64,000 nt of DNA. It comes from Simplicispira psychrophila DSM 11588. GTDB lineage: Bacteria > Pseudomonadota > Gammaproteobacteria > Burkholderiales > Burkholderiaceae_C. Of this stretch, positions 35,808 through 44,641 are shown one piece after another. Numbering within the stretch: position 1 is the first letter of the stretch; each line of letters starts with the position of its first letter. The notes beneath the pieces are model-generated. The model saw only the letters and a program-made list of their open reading frames with translations. It was not told where the DNA came from and made no database searches. Location: the NCBI RefSeq assembly GCF_000688255.1, contig NZ_JHYS01000011.1, positions 48,169 through 112,168 of the forward strand, given 5' to 3'. Both the position numbers and the translations under genes were made by a program.

Positions 35808-36989
35808 TCAGAGCTTGCGCAGCCGCGCCAGGGCAGCGAGCAAGGTCTCATCCTTTTTGGCAAAGCAAAAGCGCACCACGCGCTGGTCAAAGCCATCGCC
35901 GTAAAAGGCTGATAGCGGAATGGCCGCTACGCCCACTTCACGGGTCAACCATTGGCAGAAATCGGCTTCGTTCAGATCGCTGACAGCGGAGATATCAGCG
36001 CACTGGAAGTAGGTGCCGCTGCTGGGCAGCAAGCGCAGGCGCGAGCCCTCCAAGCCGCTGCGGAACAGGTCGCGCTTAGCTTGGTAGAAGGCCGGCAATT
36101 GCAGATACGGCGCCGGGTCGGCCAGGTACTGCGCCAAGCCGTACTGCATCGGCGTGTTGACGCTGAAGACGTTGAACTGGTGCACTTTGCGAAATTCCGC
36201 CGTCAACGGCGCGGGCGCGGCCACGGTGCCCATCTTCCAGCCGGTGACGTGGAAGGTTTTGCCAAAGCTGGACACGATGAAAGCGCGTGCTGCCAAGCCG
36301 GGGTAGCGCGCGGCGCTGTGGTGCGGCTGGCCGTCAAACACCATGTGCTCATAGACCTCATCGCTGATCAGCAGTACGTCGGTCGGTGCCAGTAGTTCTT
36401 GCAGCGTCAGCATGTCGGCTGCGCTCCAGACGCTGGCGCTGGGGTTGTGCGGGCTGTTGACGAGGATGGCGCGGGTGCGCGGTGACAGGGCGGCGGCGAT
36501 TTTGTCGAAGTCGGGGCGGAACGTGCCGGGCGTGAGCGGCACGCGCACTGCAATGCCGCCGGCCAGCACGATGTTGGGCACGTAGCTGTCGTAGCACGGG
36601 TCGAGCACGATGACTTCGTCGCCCGGATGGACGATGGCCAGGATGGCGGTCAGGATCGCCTGGGTGGCGCCAGCGGTGATGGTGATTTCGCTGTCAGGGC
36701 AATAGGCACGGGCGTGAAGTGCTTCCATTTTTGCAGCAACGGCACGGCGCAGTGCTGGCACGCCGGGCATCGGTGCGTATTGGTTGTGGCCGGCGCGCAT
36801 GGCGTCGTTGACGGCGTCCAGCAGGCGGCTGTCGCAGTCAAAGTCCGGGAACCCTTGGCCCAGATTGACGGCACTGCATTCGGCGGCCAGCGCCGACATG
36901 ACGGTGAAGATGGTGGTGCCGACCTGGGGCAGGCGGCTGCGCAGGCTGGGAGAGCGTTCGGTCGCAGAGGTGGTAGAGGTGAATGTCAT
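35808..36989 (-). CDS. Class I/II pyridoxal-phosphate aminotransferase, methionine aminotransferase (YbdL)-like
   Basis: A 393-residue fold type I aminotransferase. The N-terminal LPQVGTTIFTVMSALAAECS then AVNLGQGFPDFDCD is the usual start of YbdL/kynurenine aminotransferase-like enzymes. The PLP lysine lies in SSFGKTFHVTGWKMG, and NSPHNPSASVW and LISDEVYEHMVFDG hold the cofactor Asn and Asp/Tyr. The substrate carboxylate Arg lies in VVRFCFAKKDETL near the end. Best guess is a methionine (or aromatic/kynurenine) aminotransferase, in agreement with its place beside a CysB-family sulfur regulator; substrate is inferred. Confidence 0.85.
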   Translation of the reverse strand: MTFTSTTSATERSPSLRSRLPQVGTTIFTVMSALAAECSAVNLGQGFPDFDCDSRLLDAVNDAMRAGHNQYAPMPGVPALRRAVAAKMEALHARAYCPDSEITITAGATQAILTAILAIVHPGDEVIVLDPCYDSYVPNIVLAGGIAVRVPLTPGTFRPDFDKIAAALSPRTRAILVNSPHNPSASVWSAADMLTLQELLAPTDVLLISDEVYEHMVFDGQPHHSAARYPGLAARAFIVSSFGKTFHVTGWKMGTVAAPAPLTAEFRKVHQFNVFSVNTPMQYGLAQYLADPAPYLQLPAFYQAKRDLFRSGLEGSRLRLLPSSGTYFQCADISAVSDLNEADFCQWLTREVGVAAIPLSAFYGDGFDQRVVRFCFAKKDETLLAALARLRKL

Positions 36990-37022
36990 GGCGCGCTGGC
37001 AAAGTGGCGAAGGGAATAAAAA

Positions 37023-37964
37023 TTACAGTTCGTAATCGTTCACTTGACCGGTCATGGCGCGTGCCACCAGGTCGCGGCTGAGGCGGTCGCTGATCAGTTC
37101 GGCAAATTTATAGACGAAGTTGCGCAGGTAAGCACCCCGCTTGAAGGCGACGCGTGCCACGTTTTGGCCGAATAAATGGCCCATCGGGCGCACCACCAGG
37201 TCGCCCACCGGGTCGTCGCGCATGGCCATTTCAGCGACGATGCCGATGCCCAGCCCCAGGCGCACATAGGTCTTGATGACGTCGGAGTCGATGGCTTCCA
37301 GGGCAATGCGCGGCTGCAGGCGGCGCGCGGTAAAAGCGGTATCGATCTTGCCGCGCCCGGTAAACGAGGGGTGGTAGGTGATCAGGGGCTCGTGCGCAAT
37401 GTCCTCCAGCCCGATGCGCTCTTTTTGCACCAGCGGATGGCCCGGTGGCAGCACCAGTACATGCTCCCATTCGTAGCAAGGCAGGGTGACCAGTTCGGGG
37501 TAAGCGGCCAGCGATTCGGTGGCCATGCCGATTTCTGCGACTTCGTCGATCACCATGCGCGCCACCTGGTCGGGGGTGGTCTGGTGCAGGCTGACGTTGA
37601 CTTTGGGGTACGCCTCGCGCAAGCGTGCCACCGGCAGCGGCAGCACGTAGCGCGCCTGGGTGTGGGTGGTGGCGATGCTCAGGGTGCCGCTGTCCTGGGC
37701 GCTGTATTGCTCGCCAATGCGCTTGAGGTTGCTGACCTCGCGCATGATGAGTTCGATGCTTTTGAGCACGTGCTGGCCGGGCTCGGTGACGCGTTTGAGG
37801 CGTTTGCCATGGCGCGCAAAGATCTCTATGCCCAGCTCGCCCTCCAACTCAATGATGGCCTTGGAGACCCCCGGCTGCGAGGTGTGCAGGGCTTTGGCCG
37901 CCTCCGTCAGGTTGAGGTTGCGGCGCACGGCCTCTTGAACAAAACGAAATTGGTGCAGATTCAT
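37023..37964 (-). CDS. cysB: CysB-family LysR-type transcriptional regulator
   Basis: DNA-binding regulator of sulfur assimilation genes in the CysB/Cbl group. The 313-residue protein has an N-terminal winged helix-turn-helix (MNLHQFRFVQEAVRRNLNLT then EAAKALHTSQPGVSKAIIEL), followed by the CysB signature FARHGKRLKRVTEPG and a periplasmic-binding-like effector domain (SIATTHTQARYVLPLPVARL). The length is that of CysB (about 320). The cbiX gene close downstream and the aminotransferase are compatible with sulfur or siroheme metabolism. CysB itself versus a close paralogue cannot be separated here. Confidence 0.88.
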   Translation of the reverse strand: MNLHQFRFVQEAVRRNLNLTEAAKALHTSQPGVSKAIIELEGELGIEIFARHGKRLKRVTEPGQHVLKSIELIMREVSNLKRIGEQYSAQDSGTLSIATTHTQARYVLPLPVARLREAYPKVNVSLHQTTPDQVARMVIDEVAEIGMATESLAAYPELVTLPCYEWEHVLVLPPGHPLVQKERIGLEDIAHEPLITYHPSFTGRGKIDTAFTARRLQPRIALEAIDSDVIKTYVRLGLGIGIVAEMAMRDDPVGDLVVRPMGHLFGQNVARVAFKRGAYLRNFVYKFAELISDRLSRDLVARAMTGQVNDYEL

Positions 37965-38075
37965 ATCTGATGTGAGCTAAAAAGTCGCATCATTATGCTG
38001 CATGTGTCTAAGCGGGCAGAAGCGCTGCGCAGGGTGCAGCCGTTGTGCTGCGGACAGAGGCGGGCATCGCGGCTG

Positions 38076-38471
38076 TCAGGTGGACCGGCTGCAGGCGATC
38101 TCGGCCATCAGGGCGGTCATGCGAGGGTCTTCGCCGATGGCCGGCTGGACATGGAATTGCACGCCGGGGTGGGTGTTGCGCAGCGCTTGTACCAATACCG
38201 GCAGGTCTTCGCGTGCGTGCTTGCCGGTGCCGAGGAACATCGGCACTACGGTGATGCGTGTGGCGCCCTGGGTGGTCAGTTCCTGCACCGCATCGGGCAG
38301 GCTGGGGGCGCACAGCTCCAGGTAACTGCAGCGCACTGCTGTGTGCTGGTGCTGCGTTTCAAGCTGTTGGCGCACCGCCTCAATCGGCGCACGCCAGAGT
38401 GGGTCGCGTGAACCATGGGCGAACAGGACGATGCCGTGGCTGTTGTCGTGGGGGGCTTGTTGGGTTTTCAT
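38076..38471 (-). CDS. cbiX: CbiX/SirB-type sirohydrochlorin chelatase
   Basis: Small class II chelatase that inserts Fe or Co into sirohydrochlorin. ATG at 38471 (MKTQQAPHDNSHGIVLFAHG) with GGAG-type SD gives 131 residues, the size of the short single-domain CbiX form. The metal-binding histidines lie in LFAHGSRDP (His19) and the VPMFLGTGKHAREDL loop (His85 area). Siroheme made this way serves assimilatory sulfite or nitrite reductase, consistent with the adjacent cysB. The upstream open frame overlapping lptG is not used. Confidence 0.87.
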   Translation of the reverse strand: MKTQQAPHDNSHGIVLFAHGSRDPLWRAPIEAVRQQLETQHQHTAVRCSYLELCAPSLPDAVQELTTQGATRITVVPMFLGTGKHAREDLPVLVQALRNTHPGVQFHVQPAIGEDPRMTALMAEIACSRST

Positions 38472-38494
38472 AAAGGAGAGGGAAGGGGGTGAGG

Positions 38495-39598
38495 TCAGCG
38501 CCGCAGCACCAGCCAGCCAAAGGCGGCCAGTGAGAGCAGTGAATAAATCATGCCGGGTGCAGCGGCAGTGAGCCAGGGCGACCAGTTTTGCAAGTTGCCA
38601 GCGTAGCCAAAGACGTTGTTGAGCAAGAAGAAGCTGATGCCGGCCATCACGCCGCCAAACACGTAGCCGGTGACACTGCCGGAGCGAAAATGCAGGTAGG
38701 CAAAGGGCAGGGCCAGCACCACCATGACTAGGCAACTGAGCGGGTAGAACACTTTGCGCCAGAACTCGATTTCATAGCGCTGGGCGGCTTGGCCGTTGGC
38801 TTGCAGGTGGCTGATGTACTGGAACAGATCGATGGTGGCCATGCGGTCGGGCTTGAGCACGGCGGCGGACACCATGTCGTTGGTGATCTGTGTTGGCCAA
38901 GCCAGCGTGGGGAGTTGCCGGTGCTCGACATAGGCTTCGTCAGCGCCGCGGCTGTGAAAGCTGCTGCGCCGTACTTGCTCCAGCGTCCAGACGTCACCGG
39001 GCCCAAAATGGGCGCTTTGCGCCTGGGTCTGCTCGGTGAGGTGGCCAGCGGCGTCAAATTCAAAGATGCGCACGTTTTGCATGGCTCCGTCGGGACCGAT
39101 GGCGCGCACGTTGACGGCGTAGGAGTGTGCGTCCCGGTGCTCTTTCAGCCAAGCTCCGGTAGCGCCGGTGGTGATCTTGCCCAGGTAGCGCGCTTTGACC
39201 AGTTGGGCTGCCCGGTCACTCCACGGGGCGACGTAGTCACCCACAGCGAAGGTCACCAGCACAAACGCAGCGCCCAGCGTGAGCAACATGCCCAGCGCCT
39301 GCCTCGGCCCCAGCCCGCTGGTGCGCAAAATGGTGAATTCAGAGCTTTGCGCCAGCCGCGCCATGACGTAGATGGTGCCGATCAGCACGGTGATCGGCAG
39401 CAGCTCATACAAATGGCTTGGAATGGCCAGCGCCACGAACAGCAGAGCTTGCGAGATCTGGTAGCCGCCTCCGCTGCGTCCTACCCAGCGCAATTCATCG
39501 ATCAGGTCGAAGAAAAAAAACAGCGCCAGAAACCCCAGCGTGACGAACAGTACTGCAGCGATCACTTCCTTGTAGATGAAACGGCGAATGGTGCTCAT
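38495..39598 (-). CDS. lptG: LPS export ABC transporter permease LptG
   Basis: Inner-membrane permease that, with LptF and LptB, extracts lipopolysaccharide from the inner membrane. ATG at 39598 overlaps the lptF stop (ATGA), giving 367 residues. Six membrane spans: three N-terminal (FIYKEVIAAVLFVTLGFLAL; ALLFVALAIPSHLYELLPIT), a periplasmic beta-jellyroll (about 130-265), and three C-terminal (FYPLSCLVMVVLALPFAYLH). AQSSEFTILRTSGLGPRQAL is the conserved coupling-helix region contacting LptB. Confidence 0.95.
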   Translation of the reverse strand: MSTIRRFIYKEVIAAVLFVTLGFLALFFFFDLIDELRWVGRSGGGYQISQALLFVALAIPSHLYELLPITVLIGTIYVMARLAQSSEFTILRTSGLGPRQALGMLLTLGAAFVLVTFAVGDYVAPWSDRAAQLVKARYLGKITTGATGAWLKEHRDAHSYAVNVRAIGPDGAMQNVRIFEFDAAGHLTEQTQAQSAHFGPGDVWTLEQVRRSSFHSRGADEAYVEHRQLPTLAWPTQITNDMVSAAVLKPDRMATIDLFQYISHLQANGQAAQRYEIEFWRKVFYPLSCLVMVVLALPFAYLHFRSGSVTGYVFGGVMAGISFFLLNNVFGYAGNLQNWSPWLTAAAPGMIYSLLSLAAFGWLVLRR

Positions 39599-40689
39599 GC
39601 GGCTCTCCGGCGTTGCCGCCATGTGCGCAGCGACCAATGGTTGTGCCGCGCGGTCAGCAGCAGGACAGAAAAGGCCAGAATACCGCCGTGCAGCAGGGCC
39701 ATGAAGGGAAGTAACCTGACCTTGCCGGTGCCGATCCAGCTTTGCCCCAGCACCATGAAGTTGTAATAGACGATGAAGGCAAACAGGGCAAACACCAGAT
39801 TGGCGCTGCGGCTGGCGCGCGGATTGACGCTCGACAGCGCCAGTGCCAGCACGACAAAGTTGAAGGCGGCCAGCGCCAATCCCAAGCGCCAGCCCAGTTC
39901 GGCCAGCTGCATCGCATCGGGCTGTGCCAGCAATTGCGCGGTGCTGCGTGTCTTGACGTTGGCGGCTTCGATGCTGACGTTGGAGGCTTGCTGCAGGCGC
40001 GTGCCATATTCGACAAATTCGCTGATCTTCAACCCCGGTTTGGTGGTAGAGGATTCGACGCGTTCGCCGTTGCTCAGCAGCACAAAACGCTCACCGGAGC
40101 GCACTTCCAGGCGTGCACTGCGCGCTGAGGTGACCGATTCGCCGGTAGGCAGCGTCGCGGCAATAAAGACGTTGTTGGCGGCCTGTGGATCGGGGCTATC
40201 TTTGTCGATGAAAAACACCCGGCTGCCGTTGGCCGACTCTTGAAACTCGCCCGGGGCAATGCGTTCGATGTCATTGCGCTGCTCGTATTGGGTCCGCAAT
40301 TCCTGGATCTGCTGGTTGGCCCAGGGCCACACCAGCAGGGCCAACGTCGCCACCACCACCACCACCGGCCAGGCAAAGCGCAGCAGTGGCTTGAGCAGGC
40401 TGCTCAAGCCTTGGCCGCTGGCAAACCAGATTACCATTTCGCTGTCGCGGTACATGCGCGACAGCGCGGCGACGATGGCAACAAACAGGCTCAGGCACAA
40501 GATGGTCGGCAGCTGGCCGAGCACAGTGAAGCCCATCACCAGAATGATGTCGGAAGGGTTGACGCTGCCACGGGCTGCCTGCCCCAGTGTGCGGATCAGC
40601 ATCATGGTCATGACCACGGTGACCAGCACCACCAGGGTGGCACCAAAGCCGCGCGCCAGCTCTTTGCGGATGGATGAATCGAATAACAT
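39595..40689 (-). CDS. lptF: LPS export ABC transporter permease LptF
   Basis: Partner permease of LptG. ATG at 40689 ([20 protein letters not shown]) gives 364 residues, the family length, with RSFG-like first helix, [20 protein letters not shown], the coupling region [20 protein letters not shown], a periplasmic jellyroll and three C-terminal spans. The minus-strand frame stays open for a further 590 codons upstream, antisense to pepA, but nothing there resembles a protein family. Divergent from pepA with 24 bases between starts, so promoters overlap coding ends. Confidence 0.95.
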   Translation of the reverse strand: MLFDSSIRKELARGFGATLVVLVTVVMTMMLIRTLGQAARGSVNPSDIILVMGFTVLGQLPTILCLSLFVAIVAALSRMYRDSEMVIWFASGQGLSSLLKPLLRFAWPVVVVVATLALLVWPWANQQIQELRTQYEQRNDIERIAPGEFQESANGSRVFFIDKDSPDPQAANNVFIAATLPTGESVTSARSARLEVRSGERFVLLSNGERVESSTTKPGLKISEFVEYGTRLQQASNVSIEAANVKTRSTAQLLAQPDAMQLAELGWRLGLALAAFNFVVLALALSSVNPRASRSANLVFALFAFIVYYNFMVLGQSWIGTGKVRLLPFMALLHGGILAFSVLLLTARHNHWSLRTWRQRRRAA

Positions 40690-40713
40690 GGGCGCGAAAG
40701 AAAAGGGCCAATT

Positions 40714-42273
40714 ATGAACTTTGATCTGAAGACGCTGGGGCTGCCAGAGGCTGCGGCAGAAAAATGTGACCTGCTGGTGCTCCTGGTGCCCGATGGCTTC
40801 AAGCCCGGCACTGACGTTTTGTCCGCCGTGGTGGCGCAGGCGCTCAAAAACGCCGACCTGAGCACCAAAGTCGGCCAGAACCTGTCGCTGTACCAAGTGC
40901 CTGGCGTCGCTGCACGCCGGGTGGCGTTGCTGGGCGTGGGCGCGGGCGACGCACGTGGTGTGCGCCTGGGCGTGCAAGCGGCAGCCGGTCTGCTGCGGGC
41001 CGTATCGGTCAAGCGCGCGGTGCTGTGTTTTGCCAGCCCGGCGTCGGCCGATGCAGTCGCTGCTGCGGTGCAGGGCGTGGCCCAGGCCAGCTATGTCTAC
41101 ACCACCACCAAATCCAAAGCCGAGGCGCGCACGCTCAGCCGCGTGATCATCGGCGTGGCGGATACCGCTGCAGTGACGCAGGCCTTTGAGCACAGCGTGG
41201 CTGTCACCGTCGGCGTTGAATTTGCGCGTGAATGGGGCAACCGCCCGGCCAATTACGCTACGCCGACGCTGCTGGCCGATGCCGCCAAGGGGCTGGCCCA
41301 ACACACCGGCATCCAGTGCAAAGTGATGGGCCCCACCGATGTCGCCAAGCTGGGCATGGGCGCGTTCATGGCGGTGGCGCAGGGCACGCAGGAGCCGCTG
41401 CGCTTTATCGAGCTGCGCTATACCGGCGCTGCCAAAACGCAGGCACCCATCGTGCTGGTGGGTAAGGGCATCACCTTTGACTCGGGCGGTATCTCCCTCA
41501 AGCCGGGTGCCGAGATGGATGAGATGAAGTTCGACATGTGCGGCGCCGCCAGCGTGCTGGGCGTGTTTCGGGCGCTGGCCGAATTGCAGCCGACGATCAA
41601 TGTCGTCGGTCTGATTCCGGCCTGCGAAAACATGCCCGATGGCCGTGCCCTCAAGCCCGGTGATGTGGTGACCAGCATGAGCGGTCAAACCATTGAAATT
41701 TTGAACACCGATGCCGAAGGCCGGCTGGTGTTGTGTGATGCCTTGACCTACGCCGCCCGCTTCAAGCCCGCTGCCGTGGTGGACATTGCCACGTTGACCG
41801 GCGCCTGCGTGATTGCCCTGGGCGGCGTGCGCAGCGGTTTGTTTGCGACTGACGACGCTCTGGCCCAGGCGCTGCTGGCGGCGGGCGAGAGCGCACAAGA
41901 TCTGTGCTGGCGCCTGCCACTGGACGATGACTATGCTGAGGGCCTGAAGACCAATTTTGCCGATGTGGCCAATGTGGGCGGCCGACCTGCCGGCTCCATC
42001 ACGGCAGCCAAGTTCTTGCAGCGTTTTGTTGGCGAGTTCCCGTGGGCGCACCTGGATATTGCCGGCACAGCCTGGAAAGGTGGCGCTGCCAAGGGGGCCA
42101 CCGGCCGCCCGGTTGGACTGCTGGTGCATTACCTGTTGCAGGCCAGTGCTCGGGCTGAGGCTGATACGCCCCCCCCGAAGGCGCCAACGGCCAAGACTGC
42201 AGCCAAAAATCCCGTGGCGAAGAGCGCTGTGGCGCGCGAACCGCGTGCCACACCGGCTGCGCCTGGCAAGTAA
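40714..42273 (+). CDS. pepA: Leucyl (cytosol) aminopeptidase PepA with Lys/Ala/Pro tail
   Basis: M17 metallo-aminopeptidase that removes N-terminal residues; the E. coli homologue also binds DNA. 519 residues. The catalytic domain shows [16 protein letters not shown] (metal Lys and Asp near residue 250), [13 protein letters not shown], and [16 protein letters not shown] (about 331-346). The final 40 residues form a Lys/Ala/Pro tail ([20 protein letters not shown]) not found in E. coli PepA and similar in style to the RsfS tail. holC follows after 12 bases. Confidence 0.95.
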   Translation: MNFDLKTLGLPEAAAEKCDLLVLLVPDGFKPGTDVLSAVVAQALKNADLSTKVGQNLSLYQVPGVAARRVALLGVGAGDARGVRLGVQAAAGLLRAVSVKRAVLCFASPASADAVAAAVQGVAQASYVYTTTKSKAEARTLSRVIIGVADTAAVTQAFEHSVAVTVGVEFAREWGNRPANYATPTLLADAAKGLAQHTGIQCKVMGPTDVAKLGMGAFMAVAQGTQEPLRFIELRYTGAAKTQAPIVLVGKGITFDSGGISLKPGAEMDEMKFDMCGAASVLGVFRALAELQPTINVVGLIPACENMPDGRALKPGDVVTSMSGQTIEILNTDAEGRLVLCDALTYAARFKPAAVVDIATLTGACVIALGGVRSGLFATDDALAQALLAAGESAQDLCWRLPLDDDYAEGLKTNFADVANVGGRPAGSITAAKFLQRFVGEFPWAHLDIAGTAWKGGAAKGATGRPVGLLVHYLLQASARAEADTPPPKAPTAKTAAKNPVAKSAVAREPRATPAAPGK

Positions 42274-42285
42274 TCCCCGGCTGGC

Positions 42286-42717
42286 ATGACCGAGGTCGCT
42301 TTTCACTTCAATGCGCCGGACAAACTGGCTTACGCCTGTCGGTTTGCCCGAAAAATGCTGCGTAGCGAGCACCGCCTCGTCATTACGGCGCCACAGCCGG
42401 TGCTGGATCAACTCGATGGGCTGCTGTGGAATATGGCGCCGCAAGAGTTTGTTGCCCATGGCCGGGCCGACAGTGCGCCGCAGGTGTGGGACGCGTCGCC
42501 GGTGCTGTTGCTGGCCGATCCTCAGCAGTCCTCACACCACGAAGTCTTGCTCAATCTGGGAGCCGAGGTGCCTAGAGGGTTTGCCAGCTTTGCGCGCCTG
42601 ATCGAGGTGGTCAGCGCCGGTGATGAGTTGGACCGCCAGCAGGCCAGAACCCGTTGGCGCGACTACACCCAACGCGGCTATTTCATCGTGCGCCATGATC
42701 TGGTATTGAAAAGCTGA
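42286..42717 (+). CDS. holC: DNA polymerase III chi subunit HolC
   Basis: Clamp-loader accessory subunit that links the replisome to SSB. 143 residues. The N-terminal FHFNAPDKLAYACRFARKML and the middle VITAPQPVLDQLDGLLWNMA followed by PQEFVAHG are characteristic of HolC. The C-terminus RWRDYTQRGYFIVRHDLVLK is also family-like. The start lies 12 bases after pepA, the common arrangement. Confidence 0.92.
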   Translation: MTEVAFHFNAPDKLAYACRFARKMLRSEHRLVITAPQPVLDQLDGLLWNMAPQEFVAHGRADSAPQVWDASPVLLLADPQQSSHHEVLLNLGAEVPRGFASFARLIEVVSAGDELDRQQARTRWRDYTQRGYFIVRHDLVLKS

Positions 42718-42727
42718 AGGCCGACCC

Positions 42728-43114
42728 ATGTCCAAGCCCCCTAGAAGTCCGCCCCGCTTTGTGCCTACCCTGACCGAGGTGGTGCTTGATACCCGACCAG
42801 CGCCGCTGCTGGAGCCTTTGCCGCCCCCGGTGCCAGAGCAGCCCCAGCCAGCTGCACATCTCGCTGAGTTAGCCCCGCAGATGCCTGATGGTTTTGAAGA
42901 GCTGTTGGTACACCGCGTGATGCAGCGCGTCGATGTAGGGCTGGATCGGCGCTTACGCGACGCCATCGCTACGGTGGTGCAGGAGCAGACCCGATCGGTG
43001 CTGCCGCGGCTGCGCGAAGAAGTCGAATCCGTCGTGCGCCAAGTGGTGTATGAAGCCGTGGCGGAAGAGCTGGCCAGCAAAAATCAGGCGCCAGCTTCCA
43101 AGAAAATTGAGTGA
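42728..43114 (+). CDS. Conserved small protein downstream of holC (possibly DUF2486)
   Basis: A 128-residue protein. The N-terminal half is proline-rich and probably disordered (RSPPRFVPTLTEVVLDTRPA then PLLEPLPPPVPEQ), and the C-terminal half is helical (VMQRVDVGLDRRLRDAIATV then EEVESVVRQVVYEAVAEELA). I recall Burkholderiales proteins of this shape next to holC annotated as DUF2486, but that is a memory of family context, not something the sequence proves. SD lies in AAGGCCGACCC before ATG. Function unknown. Confidence 0.7.
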   Translation: MSKPPRSPPRFVPTLTEVVLDTRPAPLLEPLPPPVPEQPQPAAHLAELAPQMPDGFEELLVHRVMQRVDVGLDRRLRDAIATVVQEQTRSVLPRLREEVESVVRQVVYEAVAEELASKNQAPASKKIE

Positions 43115-43147
43115 ACGATACGTTTTAAAAGATTGCTGTTTTTATAG

Positions 43148-44158
43148 TCAACTAGGTATTTGCAATACTTCAGGATTGACGATGTTTGTTGGTGATCCAT
43201 TGATGAAGTTGATCACATTATCAAACGCAGAGCCGAAATAGAGCTCATAACTGTCTTGCTCTACATAACCGATATGGGGCGTGCAAATGCAGTTTTCGAG
43301 GCGCAGCAAGGCATGGCCTTGCAAAATCGGTTCTGTTTCAAATACATCGATGGCTGCCATGCCGGGACGGCCTCGGTTCAGTGCCGCAATCAAGGCGTCG
43401 GGCTCAATCAGTTCGGCCCGTGAGGTGTTGACCAGCAGCGACGTCGGTTTCATGCGCGACAGATCTGCCAGCGTGATGATGCCGCGCGCGTCTTCATGCA
43501 GTCGCAAGTGCAGCGAAAGAATGTCGCTCTGCGAGAAAAAATCTTCGCGCGTGGTGGCTACCTGAAAGCCGTCTCTCAGTGCCTGTGCGCGTGATGCCTC
43601 GCGCCCCCAGATGCGCACATCCATGCCAAAAGCACGACCATAGCCAGCCACAATTTGCCCTACGCGACCATAACCCCAGATGCCGAGCGTTTTGCCGTGC
43701 AGCGCGCTGCCCAGCCCGAAATTGGGTGGCATGGAGACGGCTTTCAGTCCCGATTGCTGCCATGCACCATGCTTGAGATTGGCAATGTATTGCGGCAGGC
43801 GCCGCATGGCGGCCATGATCAGTGCCCAGGTCAACTCGGCCGGTGCGATGGGCGAGCCAGCACCTTCAGATACTGCAATACCGCGCTGGGTGCACGCAGC
43901 CATATCGATATGGCTGCCGACCTTGCCGGTTTGCGCGATGTATCTCAGGCGGGGCAATTTGTCGATCAGTTGGCGTGTGATGTGCGTGCGCTCGCGCGTC
44001 AGCACAATGATGTCGGCATCCTTGAGACGCACCGACAACTGTCCCACGCCTTTGACGGTGTTGGTATAGACCTTGGCGTTATAGGCATCCAGGCGGGCGG
44101 CGCAGTGCAGTTTGCGTACGGCGTCCTGGTAGTCGTCCAAGATCACGATATTCATCAT
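43148..44158 (-). CDS. D-2-hydroxyacid dehydrogenase family protein
   Basis: NAD-dependent 2-ketoacid reductase fold, 336 residues from ATG 44158, chosen because AAGG lies 8 bases upstream (44173 and 44155 are alternatives). The Rossmann motif GIWGYGRVGQIVAGYGRAFG, the catalytic Arg in VNTSRAELIEPDAL, Glu in FETEPI and His in CTPHIGYVEQDS are present. Many members act on phosphoglycerate, glyoxylate or hydroxypyruvate; no neighbour narrows the substrate. Base composition of the gene is slightly less GC-rich than the window, and a region with nested inverted repeats lies just upstream. Confidence 0.87.
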   Translation of the reverse strand: MMNIVILDDYQDAVRKLHCAARLDAYNAKVYTNTVKGVGQLSVRLKDADIIVLTRERTHITRQLIDKLPRLRYIAQTGKVGSHIDMAACTQRGIAVSEGAGSPIAPAELTWALIMAAMRRLPQYIANLKHGAWQQSGLKAVSMPPNFGLGSALHGKTLGIWGYGRVGQIVAGYGRAFGMDVRIWGREASRAQALRDGFQVATTREDFFSQSDILSLHLRLHEDARGIITLADLSRMKPTSLLVNTSRAELIEPDALIAALNRGRPGMAAIDVFETEPILQGHALLRLENCICTPHIGYVEQDSYELYFGSAFDNVINFINGSPTNIVNPEVLQIPS

Positions 44159-44198
44159 CGAATCGGCCTTCATTGGTTTTTGAATTCAAATAGGTAAC

Positions 44199-44273
44199 TG
44201 TTGCAACTCATTAATTCTGCGTCGTTTTTTGTGTTGCAACAGCCATTGCGTCATTCGAGAAGAATAATGAGTT
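44199..44273. promoter_or_regulatory. Nested inverted repeats upstream of the hydroxyacid dehydrogenase
   Basis: CTGTTGCAAC (44199-44208) is perfectly inverted as GTTGCAACAG (44233-44242), and overlapping it AACTCATTAATTCT (44205-44218) is inverted as AGAATAATGAGTT (44261-44273) with one extra base. This 75-base, AT-rich stretch lies 41 bases from the gene start, a good place for an operator. The protein that would bind is not known. Confidence 0.45.
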
Positions 44274-44641
44274 TTTCAGGATGTCGAAATGTATCCGGTG
44301 GCTGGTGCTGGGGAAGTCAGCAATTTTTTGCTTCGGTCGCCGCCTAGGGAGGGGCGAAAATGGTGGTTGCTGCCAGTCCAGTTACAAGGGCCTGGCCCAA
44401 GCTTGTATTGTCGTTGATGGCGGCTGTTCAAAGGAACGCCATCTTGTTGGGTGTGCGCGCAGGCAGCAAGGTATGCAGGGCGTCTTGCGTGCCTTGCGAT
44501 GGGCAGATGAATGCCGGTGGGATGCTGTGTTTTCGTGGTGACGGATGGGCTGGTGCTGGGCAGGGACATCAATGCAGGCACAAAATGGCTGTCTCCAGAC
44601 GATGCCAATGACCCTCCTGCGGTGCAAAACATAATCCCCTG
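44274..44641. other. Intergenic region with no recognised gene
   Basis: Between the operator-like repeats and the penicillin-binding protein gene there are about 370 bases. A plus-strand open frame at 44281-44541 (86 codons) has a Cys/Gly/Arg-rich translation without family resemblance or a ribosome site, and I do not call it. I see no RNA gene or repeat here beyond a possible promoter for the downstream gene. Confidence 0.5.

Noticed and set aside
40690..42459. The lptF frame stays open upstream for about 590 codons antisense to pepA
   Set aside because: The translation has no family resemblance, the start at 40689 gives a normal LptF, and pepA on the other strand is a certain gene. GC-rich codon use leaves few stops in this frame.
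44281..44541. 86-codon plus-strand open frame in the gap before the PBP gene
   Set aside because: Cys/Gly/Arg-rich translation, no ribosome site and no family resemblance; likely random.
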